DNA of 64,000 nt from Paramarasmius palmivorus (Eukaryota; Basidiomycota; Agaricomycetes; Agaricales; Marasmiaceae). The DNA is taken from NCBI GenBank assembly GCA_037176845.1, contig JAYKXP010000044.1:310001-374000 (forward strand), in the 5' to 3' direction. The notes beneath the pieces were generated by a model. It had not been told where the DNA came from and ran no database searches. It saw only the letters and a list, made by a program, of their open reading frames with translations. The position numbers and the translations under genes were made by a program. Positions 1-12,679 of this stretch are shown here, piece after piece. The number at the start of each line of letters is the position of its first letter. Position 1 is the stretch's first letter.

Positions 1-2007
1 TGAAACATCATTCGAGTACCGCATCCCTAGACGCTACCGAGTGCCCGAGAACATGCGGGAGATAGCCCGAGTGTTATGTTACGACAAACTCAAGTGACAG
101 ACGAAAGACCTTCAGCTCGTACCCAACACAAAACAGTCACGACGACGAGCGACATGTCACGATTCCGACCAGTGGTTGTTTGTCCCATTCAGATGAGGTT
201 TACGGTGACGAGCAACATCGGGAGGTGGTTGTCGTTTCTCAGAACTCTGGGATTGTTGTTGCTGATAGAGTACCGGATACCTCGAAAGTCATTGAAGGTC
301 TTAGGTTCGGGATGGGCTTTGGTTCCTGGTGGTGAAGGGGATGAAGGGGGTGGTAAAAGGGAGAAAGTGTGACGGGTTTGATGGTGAGGTTGGGCGTTCA
401 GGCCTCAGGGCTAACTGTATGGGCATCGGGCACACCGTCGAAGGTTGAGGAGTAGGCGGAAGAACGTTGGGGTGGTGTACACATTAAACGCTCTTTAGCG
501 ACGTCTTTGGAGTCGATTACACCAAGGCCAGAACTCGCCGCTTGTTGGATGACGGCTGCTAGTAGACGTCTAAGGGCGTTGAGGCTTGGCTTATGGGGAA
601 CGCCCTCAGAGTCCTGGTCTTCTTGTTGCCCTTAAACGTTACACATACACATGTTTGGAGTACTGAATATCGATGTATTGTTTCGTGTATTAGGTACAAA
701 GAACACTAGAGTCACGTTCGGTATGAAGAGTGAATATGGGGTATGTACTGGGATGAGCGTATGCCTATGAATGCCTGTAATGTGTTTTGCCGGAGGGAGG
801 ACACGGACGGGGTGAAGTGCCAGGTCCTAGCCGAGAACTGAACGTTTGGATCCTCCGTTTTGATGTGGTGGGTGGGCGAAAAAGAGCGCGAGGGGGCGAG
901 GAGGACGTGGAGATGGACGCAGGCAGCGAAAGACGCGACTAGTTGCGCCCGTCCTACCACGAAGTTTCGTGATGGGTAGATCCACCAGTAATCTGGAAAA
1001 CTTAGACGGGTGAAGGTAGAGAGGGGTATATGGGGGTTTCGGAGGGGTGAAGATGCACCTGCATGTACATATCAGCGGCTGGAACCAAAACGGCGATGGA
1101 TATCGATAAAGCGACGCACCAACGTTCCCCTGTGTAACCTGACAGACAACTCATGAACAAAATGCTCTATCTTGTCCCAAATCGTAGCATCGTAGTATCC
1201 AGATCCAGAGGTTCGAGGAGTAAGAAAACGAGTGGACGAGGATCCGGAAGGATTTGGATGTGAAGCAGATGGATTCCTACGCGTCGATATGGGATTGAGA
1301 GCAGTCTGAAGTGAAAAGGGGAGAAGAAACATACGGTACTACACAGCCTGAGCCTCGTTGCCGTTGGTGGTGGATGTGGTTTGGATGAGATGAGCGAGCT
1401 GCGGCTGTTGCGTCGGAGAATTGGATCAGAAGGCTCAAGGATTAGAGAGTGTGTCGTTCGTTGCCGTTCATCGGGGGTAGTACTGGTATGTTGAAACGTT
1501 GCCGTCGTTATGGCCTTCCATATTGCACGGAGCTCTAGCCTCTACAACCGTCGGGGCAAGGTTGGTGTATTCTTCCAGGTACATGTTCCTTGTGTGTACA
1601 ATCGAGTCAGTGGTGTTTTCGTTACTGAATTTGGCAAGGGCTCACCTAGATTTCTGATTGAAGGTGGCAGCGTTGTCAGCGTCAGGAGAGGAGGTGCGAG
1701 CGGTATCGGCTTCGGTTGGTGGGTTGGGAGAAACAGGTGACGGCTGTAGGAATGAACGATCAGCCAAGATTTCAAAGAGAAAGTAGCTACATTACTCACA
1801 GAGGATCTTCCTGGGGTAATACCGACCGGCATCAGCAAGGTGTTCAGACGATGTGAAGGTATATGCAACATACTTGACGGCGATGAGTGACATTGGTGAT
1901 ATCGGCAATGATGTCACTGGAAGAGTGGTTTCTTCGACGGGCTGACTGTGCTTAATCGGATGAGAGCCGGGGAGACTCGAAGGATGCAGAAGAATTGAGT
2001 GAGAGAT
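1..2007. repeat. Left arm of a large inverted repeat
   Basis: Read in reverse complement, this stretch matches 24105-26592. The first bases match the reverse complement near 26590, so the arm continues off the left window edge. The reading frames at 712-960 and 1072-1332 (minus) recur almost residue for residue at 25635-25883 and 25251-25523 (plus), and 1542-1871 (minus) recurs at 24250-24579. The left arm lacks about 480 bp present in the right arm (roughly 24617-25100). I recognise no protein family in it. Near-identity extends through noncoding bases, so it shows recent duplication rather than selection on a protein. Confidence 0.9.
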
Positions 2008-2808
2008 GTGAAAACGTTGCCTTTGAAACGTTGCCGTGTTCAGTACTCAGTGCGAAAATTTAGTGGGAGCGAGTGAAGGAGGGAAAGGCTGTATGCATGA
2101 GATTGAGATGGTATCGAGCGCTGAACGAGGTGATGTAGCTTCCCAAACGCGAGGCCAGATTGCAATTGCATCAATGTCTTGACGTGTGTTGAATGACTAG
2201 GAGCGCTGTACTGAAGCTAGGGAGACAATGGACTTGGAAGTCGGTGGAAGCGGTCAGCTAGCCGGATAGCGCGACATCAGCGCGTGTTTTCTCTTCCACC
2301 TTCCACCACAATGTCTACATCCATGCAACATCATTTCAAGATTCACACGTGCGATAAGTAGATGTTTCTATGGGATGTACTCACGAACCTAAGCAGCCAC
2401 ACCGACGGTACCAAAAAATATGCTCGACGGATATGTGTACTGAAATGCTACCGATTAACCATATCGGGCGATCACATGACGCGATTATCCTTATATGGCT
2501 TATCATTCGATATTTCAGAACACCTTTCAGTGGGGTTTGAGGGATATCCGCTGAGCAGAAATTTTGGTCCTTCCGGTGTGAGCGAGTACGAGTTGTTACT
2601 CAAGCGGAACATTGGGTTTCCGACTCTCCCATTTGGGCCTGCGATTTGGACGAAGCGGTCACTATCGTCTCAATGATTCCACATTCTGTGTCGTTCGTTG
2701 TAAAAAAAATACGATGTCGTGTATAGGTTTGATTTATTCTACAAGTATACAGGTGGATTCTACAAAATTCTAGGATGGATACTTATGTTACACGCCCCGC
2801 TTCTAGAT
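2008..2808. other. No supported gene; spacer
   Basis: A 104-codon plus-strand frame (2362-2676) has no recognisable domain and no homologue elsewhere in the window. The only structured element is the segment at 2258-2313, shared with 7536-7599. Confidence 0.5.
2258..2313 (+). repeat. Shared leader-like segment, copy 1
   Basis: It contains TAGCCGGATAGC and then a perfect 34-bp stretch (about 2280-2313) ending in a pyrimidine-rich run and an ATG. The same arrangement occurs at 7536-7599. The ATG opens only a 16-codon frame here, so this looks like a duplicated promoter or 5' leader cut off from its gene. Confidence 0.6.
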
Positions 2809-5195
2809 TTACAACGCATGGTTATCCACTACCATGGGAGCTACGACTGTCGCCTTGGTCTTGTTCAAATGTGCGATGGTCTCGTCGTCCAAACCCAGAT
2901 GAGCTTTGAGTAGCTCGGGGGGTGACAGAGCAAGCCACTGCAGCAAGGTATTAGTTTTACGAAAAGGCAAGTACAGAATGAGACCAACCTGAGATAAGCT
3001 GATGTCCGAGTAGATGTCTGGAACGCAGTGAATATATATACAGAGCAGAGTGTTCGGCGTGCTTACCGGTATTGAAGAGTTCTAGGAACTTGAGTGTGGT
3101 GTTGCCAGTATTCTCAACATAGTGTCCTGGATTTGTGTTAGACGTAACCTGAGAGTCGACTTCCGAACGAGAGACTCACCGAAAGAGGCGGGTACATAAG
3201 CTGGTGCAAAAAAGAAAATGTTAGCGATCTCCAATGACGATTAACAGCTGAGAAATGTGTACCGATATCTCCAGCCTGGCATAGTCAAAACATTGAGTGA
3301 CCCATTCATACAATAATAGATGACGAGAACGTACCTGGTAATTGAACGTCTTAGCATTACTATTCGACGCAAACACCGTCACTCTAGCCTCTCCTTCCCT
3401 GAACAACAGATAAGCAGGGGATCAAGCGAATCGAAAAAGCAGCCTACAAGAAGAATGCCCATTCATCCATAGTTGGGTGCCACTGAATTCAAAAGCCATC
3501 AGGATCGGTGCCTAGCATGCTTGCTATGTAGTAACTTACATGAAGTTCCCTAGGGACATGTGAAAGATCAGTACCAATCCGAGGAAAGTTGACTTTTAAT
3601 CAACTTACCGAAGCGCACCGGGTTCGACGGTCAACTCCGCGGCAGAAATCGAAGTAGAGATGGGGAAAGTTCTCGAGTCAACAATCTTCACAGACCCGCC
3701 AGCAAGTGGAGTAGGTGTAACGTTCGAGAACGGATAATAGAATGATTCGGGGACTTGACCATTTGGATCAACCACAGCTTCGGCGGTGTCAGGAGAAGCT
3801 GGGCGGTGACATGAGATAACCTATCATGCATGAGAAATGGGTGCTTACTGCCTGGGAAGATATACAGCGGCTTGTCGGGAATCCGAGAAAACGGCTCGGA
3901 ACTGTTGAGCTGGAAGTTCTTTTGAATTACTGGACGTAGATTATTAGATGAATCTTTCGACGGCAGTGAAAATACGCACCTTCTGCGGGAACATGGGCTA
4001 GCCAATCGGTAAGCTATAATCAAATGTCAGAATTTTTCGACCTATGAAACAAACTGCCATCTTACGAGGAAGGTATCGTCCTCGCTGAACTTTCCGTCGG
4101 GGAATACCTAGACATCAAGTGGTAAACATCAGCCACCAAAGCGAAGGGACCAGATAAAAAGAGGTGACGACGAACCAACAAGAACTCGGTACCATCGGGA
4201 TCGTCGTCTGTTGCTTGCAACGAGTGCGGGACACCAGCTGGGAAGAACCATAAATCACCAGCTTTCTATAAAAACAAACTCTTCAGAGCGTTATCCTCGA
4301 CTGGGCACCTCATATTGCACGCACGACGTTCGCCCTGAAGTTGCGTCCCTGACTATCCACGGACGTCACTTGAGTTGTACCCTAGTCGCGTGTCAGATAT
4401 CATTCACTTATCTTATGTAGCAATATATGTAGAGTTTACCTTGAGAACGTAAGCCCACTGAGAGACAATGAGTCAATTTAATCCGTCGACGTTCCGTGGG
4501 ATACACGTACCTCCGATGTATCGTGCCAATGCATCTCTCGAATTGCTCCAGCCTCCAGCCTCATGTCTACACCGGCGATATCTAAAACGGCATGTGAGAA
4601 ACGCACTCAGGACCTATCAGGATGATAAAAACCTACTCTGAGCAATGGGCATCACATTTACTACAGAGACTGGATCAACAAAAGCCTTCCATGACATCAC
4701 GACCAAAATACTTACTGTTCTGCTGTCTCGCCCATCCACCTGTCTGTATACGATTCGGACTGAAGCTCATAGGCCACTTGACATTACCACTACACCGTCC
4801 AATATCAGTCCTCTGCCAGCGCTAGCGACATATAGAACAAGTCCGACTTACACTTCGCCGTTATCAGTAGTCGGTGGTGCAAGTAACGACGGGTTCTGCA
4901 GCTCCAATGGAGGATTGCTCGGGCCCATAATCGAGGCCCCAAGTGTTCCCCTCTCTGGTATGGGTACCGAAGGTGGGCTGTTGGCTGCCCACAGGGGAAA
5001 GTTGGGGTTCGTACTCGCATATGGCACCGTCGCACTCGGTTCAGCCGCTGACACACTCGTTGAAGGTGAGCCCAGGGAGGCAGAAGAGGCCGATGAGCTC
5101 TGAGAGATTGAAGAACTCAACAAAGGAGAGGTAGGGGCTCCGACTGCGAGAGCGACGAGAGTGACAAGAAGAGCGGCGTTGCGGAGAGGAGACAT
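2809..5195 (-). CDS. Oxalate decarboxylase (secreted bicupin), multi-exon
   Basis: Oxalate decarboxylases convert oxalate to formate and CO2 with Mn, in two cupin barrels; in fungi they act at the cell wall or outside the cell. The ATG at 5195 opens a hydrophobic leader (MSPLRNAALLVTLVALAVGA, likely signal peptide), a Ser-rich linker and the family block PNFPLWA, RGTLGASIMGP, LLAPPTTDNG. Splicing more than a dozen short exons by eye gives WPMSFSPNRIQTGGWARQQN, then cupin 1 (AGVDMRLEAGAIREMHWHDTSE; PHSLQATDDD). Next come the lid and linker (FSEDDTFLLTDWLAHVP; VIQKNFQ) and cupin 2 (ELHWHPTMDEWAFFL; EGEARVTVF; AGDIGYVPASFGHYVENTGN). The end is WLALSPPELLKAHLGL...NHAL with stop at 2809. The metal-binding HxH...E and distal His motifs are present in both cupins. 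Exact splice sites for the smallest exons are by eye. An oxalate oxidase is less likely because the fold is bicupin. Confidence 0.93.
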
Positions 5196-5259
5196 TGCGA
5201 GGACTGGAGAACTCGTGAAGAGACAAGGCTCGATGCTCTCAGATCTCGTTCAGACGAGT

Positions 5260-5267
5260 CTTTTATA
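5260..5267 (-). promoter_or_regulatory. TATA box of the oxalate decarboxylase gene
   Basis: Read on the minus strand this is TATAAAAG, about 65 bp upstream of the ATG at 5195. Spacing and sequence fit a core promoter TATA element with a short 5' leader. Confidence 0.6.
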
Positions 5268-5299
5268 GCTTTTAGAGGACGGCGAATGCTGTAAAAGAG

Positions 5300-8200
5300 G
5301 ACAAGGACTATTCCAGCCAAAGTGCAGTAGTCACTGTATGGAATATAGCATCCGCCGTAACATCCGTGTAGACATGTAAAGATCTTCGCGCATTCAGTTT
5401 GGTGGGGTAATGGAAACACTTGAATATGAGTTGGAGTAAAGGATGTAGATCATGCTTGTTCTTCGCAAATTGAATTAGTATTTGTGCTCGTCTCAATAAT
5501 GAGGTCTGCTCACCTGGTACCGTACCATTCTAGATACTAGTAAGTAGAGACCTCTCTCATGAACATGAGGAGCGCTAGTTCACCTATTTTTGTGGTACGA
5601 ACGTAAAAATAAAGCCCGTTCAACAGCTTTCGATGGTTGAAAGGTCCTACAGAGTGCAGAGAAAGCCTGTAGTGCCACACGGATCAGGGCGTATACGTAC
5701 CGCCTTCTGTAGATCATCTAAACGGTGAGGTAAGAAAGACGCAGTATGTGCCAATCATTCCGCTTTAGGAATGACTTACCCATCGTTTCACGAAAGATTC
5801 AGTCATGAATACTTGAATGCTGAAACATGAATGAAGGCGGCATATCTTCGACGAGATTAGCTCTGTGAAATTGAACCCATTTTTAACTCACAGCTGCGGT
5901 CGAAAACACCAGCCAAGTAAACCCTTTAGCACTGAAGATGACCATTAAAAGGGCACGAATGTGGACGATTGCCTTTTTGCTGATGCTATATGGGTGATAT
6001 AGAAGCTGCTTGCTTTCAGGCTAACTGAGAAATTGCTTGGACGTGGAAAGCTAGCTACCCGGCGGAACGGCGAATGAGTGGCGTCTAATGACGATAATGA
6101 CCAATCTTTGACCTTATCTAGTAGCACAGTAACCTTGCATTCTGGCGAAAGAGCATCCTTGATGTTCTCAAGGAGCCGCTTTGATTGAGTTCAATGATAC
6201 CCCTCGCCCAAATCTCTTGAATTTGAGCGGCCCGGACTGTGTTTTCATCGTGTCCGTTTTGGAGGTAGGGTCAAGGGGAGATATATATCGTTCTGATTTC
6301 TTTTTGCTGTAGTTTTCAATGCGGCGAGGAAGAAACAAGAGTCAATGAATGGAGGGGAACATGGAAGTTTGGAGTCAAAGGTCTAAGCGCTCACGCGGCA
6401 ATTTCGTGCATGTGACGATGCATACAGCCGAAATTCCCACGTAGGTCAGGCAAAACAAATTCTGACCTCCACCGTCGACGTCGCAGTCCTCTCTTTCTGC
6501 CGCGTCCAATAATAACGGCCCGAATACCTTCTCTTCACGGCTGTTTTGAGTACAAGTCTGTGTAGCAAAAGCAAGAATGGACGAATAAGCACCCATACTG
6601 GCTGAATATCAGAGGTATAGGCTTTCGCAGTAAACGTCCGAAACAGATATTCGTGCGTGTTGGGATCTACAAGGTTTCTAGTAATCTGACGTTCGTTCTC
6701 GTTGAGCAGGCTCGTAATTGATTACACCAGAAGAACAAATTCTTGCGTTTGAGGGCCTTAAATTCCCGATCTCAGTCAGTAGCGTACAGCACAGACAAAC
6801 CCTCAAGGAAATGTTTACTCAATGATGCTTCGTCAACATGAGGACTCGGTTTGACTACAACATGCGACGGTGTGTCCAGATACATTCCTGGGATTCTAAG
6901 TGGGTACTTACAGCATGTTCATTAGAAACCCTGCCGCCGGATCCTTGCATCGCTGCTATCTATTTATGATGGTTGACAATACACCACTCCCATTAAACAA
7001 TCTTCCAAACAGTATGTTATTACGTTTGTGGATGCTTGTATATGGCGGAGTTCCTTCACGATATATATATATATACTCTCAGGTCTAGGCCCAGGATAAC
7101 CTTTTGTCCTTACGGACTGTCTCGTACAAAAGAGCGGAACTGAGTGGCGAGTATAATGGTAAAGTTTGATATGTTTCATGTAGGTACAACATCGCTGATT
7201 TGCTCGTCCCTTGTAGAATTATCTAATTCAGAAAATCTTCCTCGCTGGCCTCATCAAGCATGAGTGAACAAGTTTCTGACGGATCTAGTAAAACTTGTCC
7301 ATCTTTTTCGTCTAGGAGGCGGAACAGACGAAGGGGAATCGATATGTGGTCGGAACGAGGCGTCAGGTTCCGAACTGCTTCCGGTCCATGAAGGCGGGGG
7401 TGGAGGATTGATGATTTTAGCCTGGTTGTTGTCAATATATGCATCTGTTTTCTGATTGGGATGTGCGGAATGAGGCATGAGCGGCAGCGACGTGAACGAA
7501 GGGGAATCGATGTGCGTTTGAGTTGATGGAAGGGGTTAGCCGGATAGCCATAGCGCATCATTCCGGCGCGTGTTTTCTCTTCCACCTTCCACCACAATGA
7601 TCTATATCCTGGCAGCGTTGCACTGTGCCGGACTGTCTCCAGGACACATAATATCGTAGGAACAGCGGTATCGGAGCTCTCCATGAATGAATATGCACTT
7701 TTTCCTCAAATCGTACTGTACATGGTGAGTGCGGAACGGACATTCTTCCTAATTCAAAGCTAAGCCTTGTTTCTTGACTAAGAACTAGCCCCTACCATCA
7801 TGATTAATCTGCTTGAAGCTTGAAGCCAAGATTGTCGCCTGGACTGTGCAAACAGCTCGCTAGCCATATGGCACGCTACTTAGCAGTCATCATTAACAGT
7901 GCATGATAGATATTACCCTGCAGTGGCGACATATCGAAATTTCTCGTTGCGGAACAGCATACCTTCTCTTACCCTTTCTTTTTTGAGCTGAATCTCGTTG
8001 AGAATGTATTGGAGTCAATTCCCTTGGTGTCTTGGGCACCTAATTGGTCGGTGTTTGGCTATCATTCACCTTGTATCCCTTCATCATGGATCTGGATGCA
8101 TCAGCGCCTGACGCTATCAGGTACTTCTCCTTTAAATAACTGAATACAATCAATAATGACAAGCTTTGCATTCCAGCACCGCTCTTGCACCATCGTGATT

Positions 8201-8788
8201 TACCGAACGGTGAATCTACTGTCACGGTGCATTGAAAACAGAGGCGCCTTGTACAACCAACTAGGTTTATTGAACCTGGTCGAATAGCGTGCACACCAAC
8301 GTAGAAGCGTCTACCTTCACTACTTGTTAGACAAGCAGAAGCCGGTCCAGAGGTCCTACTATAGTGAGTTTCGTTCATCCTTTTGCACATTAATTATGCC
8401 GCGCAGACTTCAAGCGCTTCATGCTGACGTTTTCTTGACGTCCTGGAATGATTTTGCGCTCGAACACTGAATATAAATTGCTTGGATTTTATATCGCTGG
8501 AAGATCCACCGCGGTAGCATCTGCGTTCCTCCTGTCTGCGATACAGCTAGCATGTCTCAGCTGCCCAAAATGTACGAAGGTATTGAATCGTCGCCCTTTT
8601 TCAGTCAACCTTGATGCTAAGCTGCGTATTTTCTTCTCGAATTAGGGAATAAGATGGACACTGGGCGTCGACGCATTACAATCGCCTGTATCTGAAAGGG
8701 TTAAATGCGTGCATTTTGTCAACTGCAGGACTCTCGGAGGTCTTGTACGACCGGGAGGCGACCCCGTGTCCAACGTCTATTTTCTTCG
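5300..8788. other. Long spacer without a supported gene
   Basis: Only short frames on either strand and no recognisable domain. The largest (7223-7684, minus, 153 codons) has low-complexity composition and no family signature. The stretch holds an AT dinucleotide run near 7061-7076, a direct repeat of CGAAGGGGAATCGAT at about 7328 and 7496, and the leader-like segment at 7536-7599. Small spliced genes cannot be excluded. Confidence 0.5.
7536..7599 (+). repeat. Shared leader-like segment, copy 2
   Basis: Second copy of the segment at 2258-2313: TTAGCCGGATAGC, a short variable stretch, then a perfect 34-bp match ending in ATG. Here the ATG opens a 20-codon frame only. The two copies flank the oxalate decarboxylase gene in the same orientation. 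Confidence 0.6.
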
Positions 8789-8860
8789 TATTTAAGTGTC
8801 TCGTTAGGCTCTTCAATCCCAGGAACCCTTAATTTTCCACTACTCTTCACTTGATTCATC

Positions 8861-9465
8861 ATGGGTGTTCTTAAGACTGGTTATTACAAGCTCGAAAACA
8901 ACGGGTACTTTGTCGCGCTGCCCACCCATACCTCCGGTTCCCGGTTGAGTCTCCAGAATGACGACGGCACCAGTGGACTAAAGGTAAGCTCTTGCCGCTG
9001 TTATTAGGTCAATGTCGGGACGACGCATGCTCAGTGCTCATTCTTCACCATCGTAGTGGCATATCGACAAACACGATGGTGGTGCCTTCTACACCATCTT
9101 CAGCGAGTATGATGATGTCAGCGGCAGGAAGTTGGGGGCTTCTGTAAGCGCTATGGAAGCCAGTGCTGATATTTGTGGAGAAACTGGTGGGTCCAAGCAT
9201 TGGATCATCAAAGCCGTCGGTGAAGGTATCTATACGTAGGTCCTTTTAACAGTGTGGTTGGATATAGTCTGATATGCGGCTTACTTTGCAGTATCACCAT
9301 TTCAGGCCTTGCGTGGACCAACACGAAAGACGAAGTGGTACGTGTTCTTCTTGTTGCTTTTTTGAGCCCAGTAAAGCAACATCTATATGTTTATAGGTTC
9401 AGCTCGAAACTTTGGATGAAAAACCGAAAGACTCACAGAAATGGGAGTTTAAAATGTGGGACTGA
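8861..9465 (+). CDS. Small beta-trefoil-like protein (ricin-B or mushroom protease-inhibitor type)
   Basis: Four exons (8861-8983, 9057-9235, 9292-9337, 9397-9465) join in frame to 138 residues. There is no signal peptide, so the product is probably cytosolic. It opens MGVLKTGYYKLENNGYFVAL. A W-x-I/F-then-YTI pattern recurs about three times: WHIDKHDGGAFYTI, HWIIKAVGEGIYTI and a final KWEFKMWD. That spacing and the length fit a beta-trefoil, as in ricin-B-like lectins or the small mushroom protease inhibitors (cospin/cnispin type). I cannot tell lectin from inhibitor: the classic QxW motif is not clean. All introns begin GTA(A/C/G)G and end in AG. The gene stands alone between the long spacer and the MFS gene; TTTAAG about 70 bp upstream may serve as a TATA-like element. 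Confidence 0.7.
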
Positions 9466-9993
9466 TGTCGCCTTTGGTATTCATCTCATACTTTCCCCAT
9501 ATGATGTTATTGAGGGCAGGTTGGCACCCTGTTTCTTACTTGGTGTACTTGTTTTACGCACCTTTACTCGAATTCCCCTTTGCTGGCAACGGTTTGAATT
9601 GAGAGTCGGATCATGAGTACTTGAGTATTGAGTACTATGGGGACTCCTGCGCATCTCCATCGCTAGAAAACTAGGCGCACTAACCGCATCAAGACTCGTA
9701 ACAAACCGTAACAAAACGACAAGCCCCAGTTCGATTAGCGAAAGAAGCTACTCATCGACCAATCGCGAGGCCCCGACCTGACCTCGAGACCAATGTCAAC
9801 AAGAGCGAAGTTGGAACAATGGAAGGCCCGGGGGCGAATTCCTCGAAGTTACTCGGTTCTTCCCCGTGAAGTCGACCTGACAATGATAAATTTTCTTTCT
9901 GACTCATCCTTCTTCCACCACCTATAAAACCTCAAAACAAATGATTGAAGACTGCGACCTCTTTCTTCCTTCCTTTCATCTTCGCCCCAGTGA

Positions 9994-11764
9994 ATGGATC
10001 CAGAAAATGCAGCCCATGGTCAACAGGGAACGACACCTCTCCCGAGGTACCAACTTTTTCTGACACTTTTCATCCAATCTTCGGAAGCAATCACTGCGAC
10101 CGTGATTTATCCCTTCATTGCGCAACTTATTCGAAGTACTGGGATAACGAACGGGGATGAGACCAAAGTCGGATATTATGCTGGGATCATCGTATGTTTC
10201 TACCGTTTTTTTTTGCCCGCGCAGAGCTGATGTATTTGACTCGTTCAGGAATCGATCTTTTTCATCTCCGAATGCTTATTGGTTTTTCAATGGGGTCGAG
10301 CAGCCGATAGATATGGAAGGAGGCCCATCCTATTGTTGGGGCCGCTGGGGTTGGCCCTTGCAATGGTGGGCTTTGGATTGAGCAAGACTTTCTGGCCGTT
10401 GGTAGTGTTCCGAGCTGCTCAAGGTGTCTTCAACGGAAACATTGGTGTGTGGTTCAATATCTCTTGCAAGCCTTTATCTTACTGAGATGGATTTTATAGG
10501 TGTATCTAAAACCGTCATGGCTGAAATCACCGACACCACCAACAGGGCTGATGCGTTCACCATGATTCCCATCATGTGGACATTCGGAACGACATTGGGG
10601 TAGGTTGGCCATTCTAATTGTGCTCGATGCGACTTGTCCTGACGAATATTACTCTAGCCCCACTTTGGGAGGATACTTGGCTGAACCAGCGACAACTTGG
10701 CCTAGCGTCTTTGGAAAAGTCAAGCTGTTCATTGACTATCCATTCTTCTTGCCTTGCTTCGCCGCTGGGTTCTACGCATTCATGACATTTGTCATTCCTC
10801 TCTTTAGCTTGAAAGAGGTACGTATTCCATGTACTGGACCGAATAGAATTTGTGGCTTACTCGGCACCCATAGACAATGCCCTCCAAAACTATCACAAAA
10901 TCGGAACGCGAAGCCGATGACGAGTCATCGCCGCTTCTGAACACCATTTCCGATCCGAATGAAATCGATTATGGAACTACACAACACACCCACGAAATTA
11001 CGACCTCGGAATCCAGTACCATTTGTGGAAGTCCCACTTCACCCACTTTGTCTGCAAAAGAGCAGCCTTCGCCTCCGGCGATCTTCAACCCGGCGCTCAA
11101 CATCACACTCATCAACTACTGCCTCCTCACCTTCACGGAAATGTCATATTCCGTCCTTATTCCTCTCCTCTACAGCACGTCCCCTGCCTTTGGCGGTCTA
11201 GGCTTCTCGACGCGTACTATCGGAACTATCATGGCCACCTACTCCTTTACCAACGCGTTCGTTCAGATGTTCTTCCTCAAGAACGTCCTGAAGAAGCTAG
11301 GTCCGAGGAAGATGTATATCATATCCTACGCAAGTCTCGTGGTAGACTTTAGTATGTTGATGGTTGAGCAGATGCTGGTCAGGAGCGGGTGTAGCCGAGG
11401 ATGGGTCTGGGCGGCTATTGTGGTGCAGTTATCCAGTGCATCGTTGATCAATACCGCGTATAGTATGTCTTGTCTGCATTGCTGTATCTTCTCTTGGTGA
11501 TCTAACGAAACTACATGAACAGGTTCCATTTCGATCCTTATAGTCGAAGCCGCTACACCAGGAACTCTCGGTGCGGTGAATGGTCTCGCACAAGCTGGCG
11601 CGTCTGGGTTTAGAGGACTGGGTCCTTCAGTGGCTTCGTCCCTGTTTGCGCTTTCGTTAAATTCGGGTATACTTGGAGGATATTTGGTGTATGCGATAAT
11701 GGCTGGTATTACGCTGGCAGGAACGGCGTGTTCGTTGATGTTACCTGTGTTGAAGAGGACGTAG
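9994..11764 (+). CDS. Major facilitator superfamily transporter (ZIFL/multidrug-type)
   Basis: Six exons (9994-10191, 10249-10444, 10500-10599, 10658-10817, 10874-11462, 11523-11764) give 494 residues, normal for a 12-TM MFS protein. TM1 (LFLTLFIQSSEAITATVIYPF) is followed by the loop 2-3 signature GRAADRYGRRP (motif A), then FRAAQGVFNGNIGV and GPTLGGYLAEP, typical of drug:H+ antiporters related to plant zinc-induced facilitators. A long hydrophilic central loop (DDESSPLLNTISDPNEID and following, Ser/Thr-rich) separates the two six-helix halves; SPLL could be a sorting signal. The second half ends with an Ala/Gly-rich repeat (GLAQAGASGFRGLGPSVASS). Substrate cannot be read from sequence; efflux of small molecules or metal chelates is inference. 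Confidence 0.9.
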
Positions 11765-12679
11765 GCATAGGGTAGATATCTTGGAGCTATCGATCTGCGG
11801 TAATACAAGGTCTTTCAGTTCCCCTTGCCTTACTCGTTTGGATAAATGGGGACAGGATATCTATGAACGTGGATAGCTACGGGTGTTACAGCTGCGGGCT
11901 AAATGAGGCTTTCTCCGTTTCATTTCGCGCAAGACTGGATTCCTGTTAGTTATGATCCTACAGTAGAATACGGGGTTGTGTTATAGTAAAAGGGAATCCA
12001 AAGCAAAAAGAAACAAGTCGAGGCACAAGAAAGATATCCACCTTTCTCTCGCCTTTCTCACGACCGCTTCATTCCTGTACACAACGATACCGCTTCGACG
12101 CGTAGACTCCAACCACTGGCCATCATCGATCTATCTTCCACCTCCACGACCAGATGTCCGTATCCTGCGTAAATCCCGTCAGTGAGGGGTTAGACGTAAA
12201 GGTCTGCCGGTATGTACCTCAGGCCTTTGCTTCATCTGCTCATCGACTTATCTGAATTTAACTAGTCACCGTCCTCAAGCCTCCTTAGCTCACAAGATCT
12301 AGAGCATCCAGCTACTCATCCAAATAAGTACGATGGCTTTATCTTTCCCCTCGAACGGTTTGAAGAATCCTACATGTTCATCTTCAACCCCAACGAGAAA
12401 CAATGTTTGTACCACCGTACACTGCCATAAAGTCCTGGCCTTCGGATAACACGCTCTAATGCAATCGTCGTAGACGTTTAGGCACTTCTCTCCGAACACC
12501 ACTCTACTGAAGAGCCTCCGCTCTCGTATCCTACCAGCAACGCCGTTCATAGCCGCTTCAGCTGTTCAACATATTCAATACATGTTTACAGCTCTTTATA
12601 AGCGCCTCGCATGCCATTTACAAACCTCTTCTTACAAATACCACCAAGGTCTGTCAAGATCTTGAATTCTTAAGCCAGA
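11765..12679. other. Spacer between MFS gene and DUF6535 gene A
   Basis: No supported gene. Short frames at 11976-12185 and 12299-12550 show no domain. The last 200 bp are the promoter and leader of gene A and lack the conserved GGTAATT-ACGCG block found before most other cluster members. Confidence 0.5.

Noticed and set aside
712..960. 82-codon protein conserved in both inverted-repeat arms
   Set aside because: Conservation is equal in the noncoding parts of the arms, so it reflects recent duplication; no domain recognised.
7061..7076. AT dinucleotide run as a regulatory TATA element
   Set aside because: A short microsatellite with no gene positioned to use it.
7223..7684. 153-codon minus-strand frame
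   Set aside because: No domain, no homologue in the window, overlaps the shared leader-like segment; kept as spacer.
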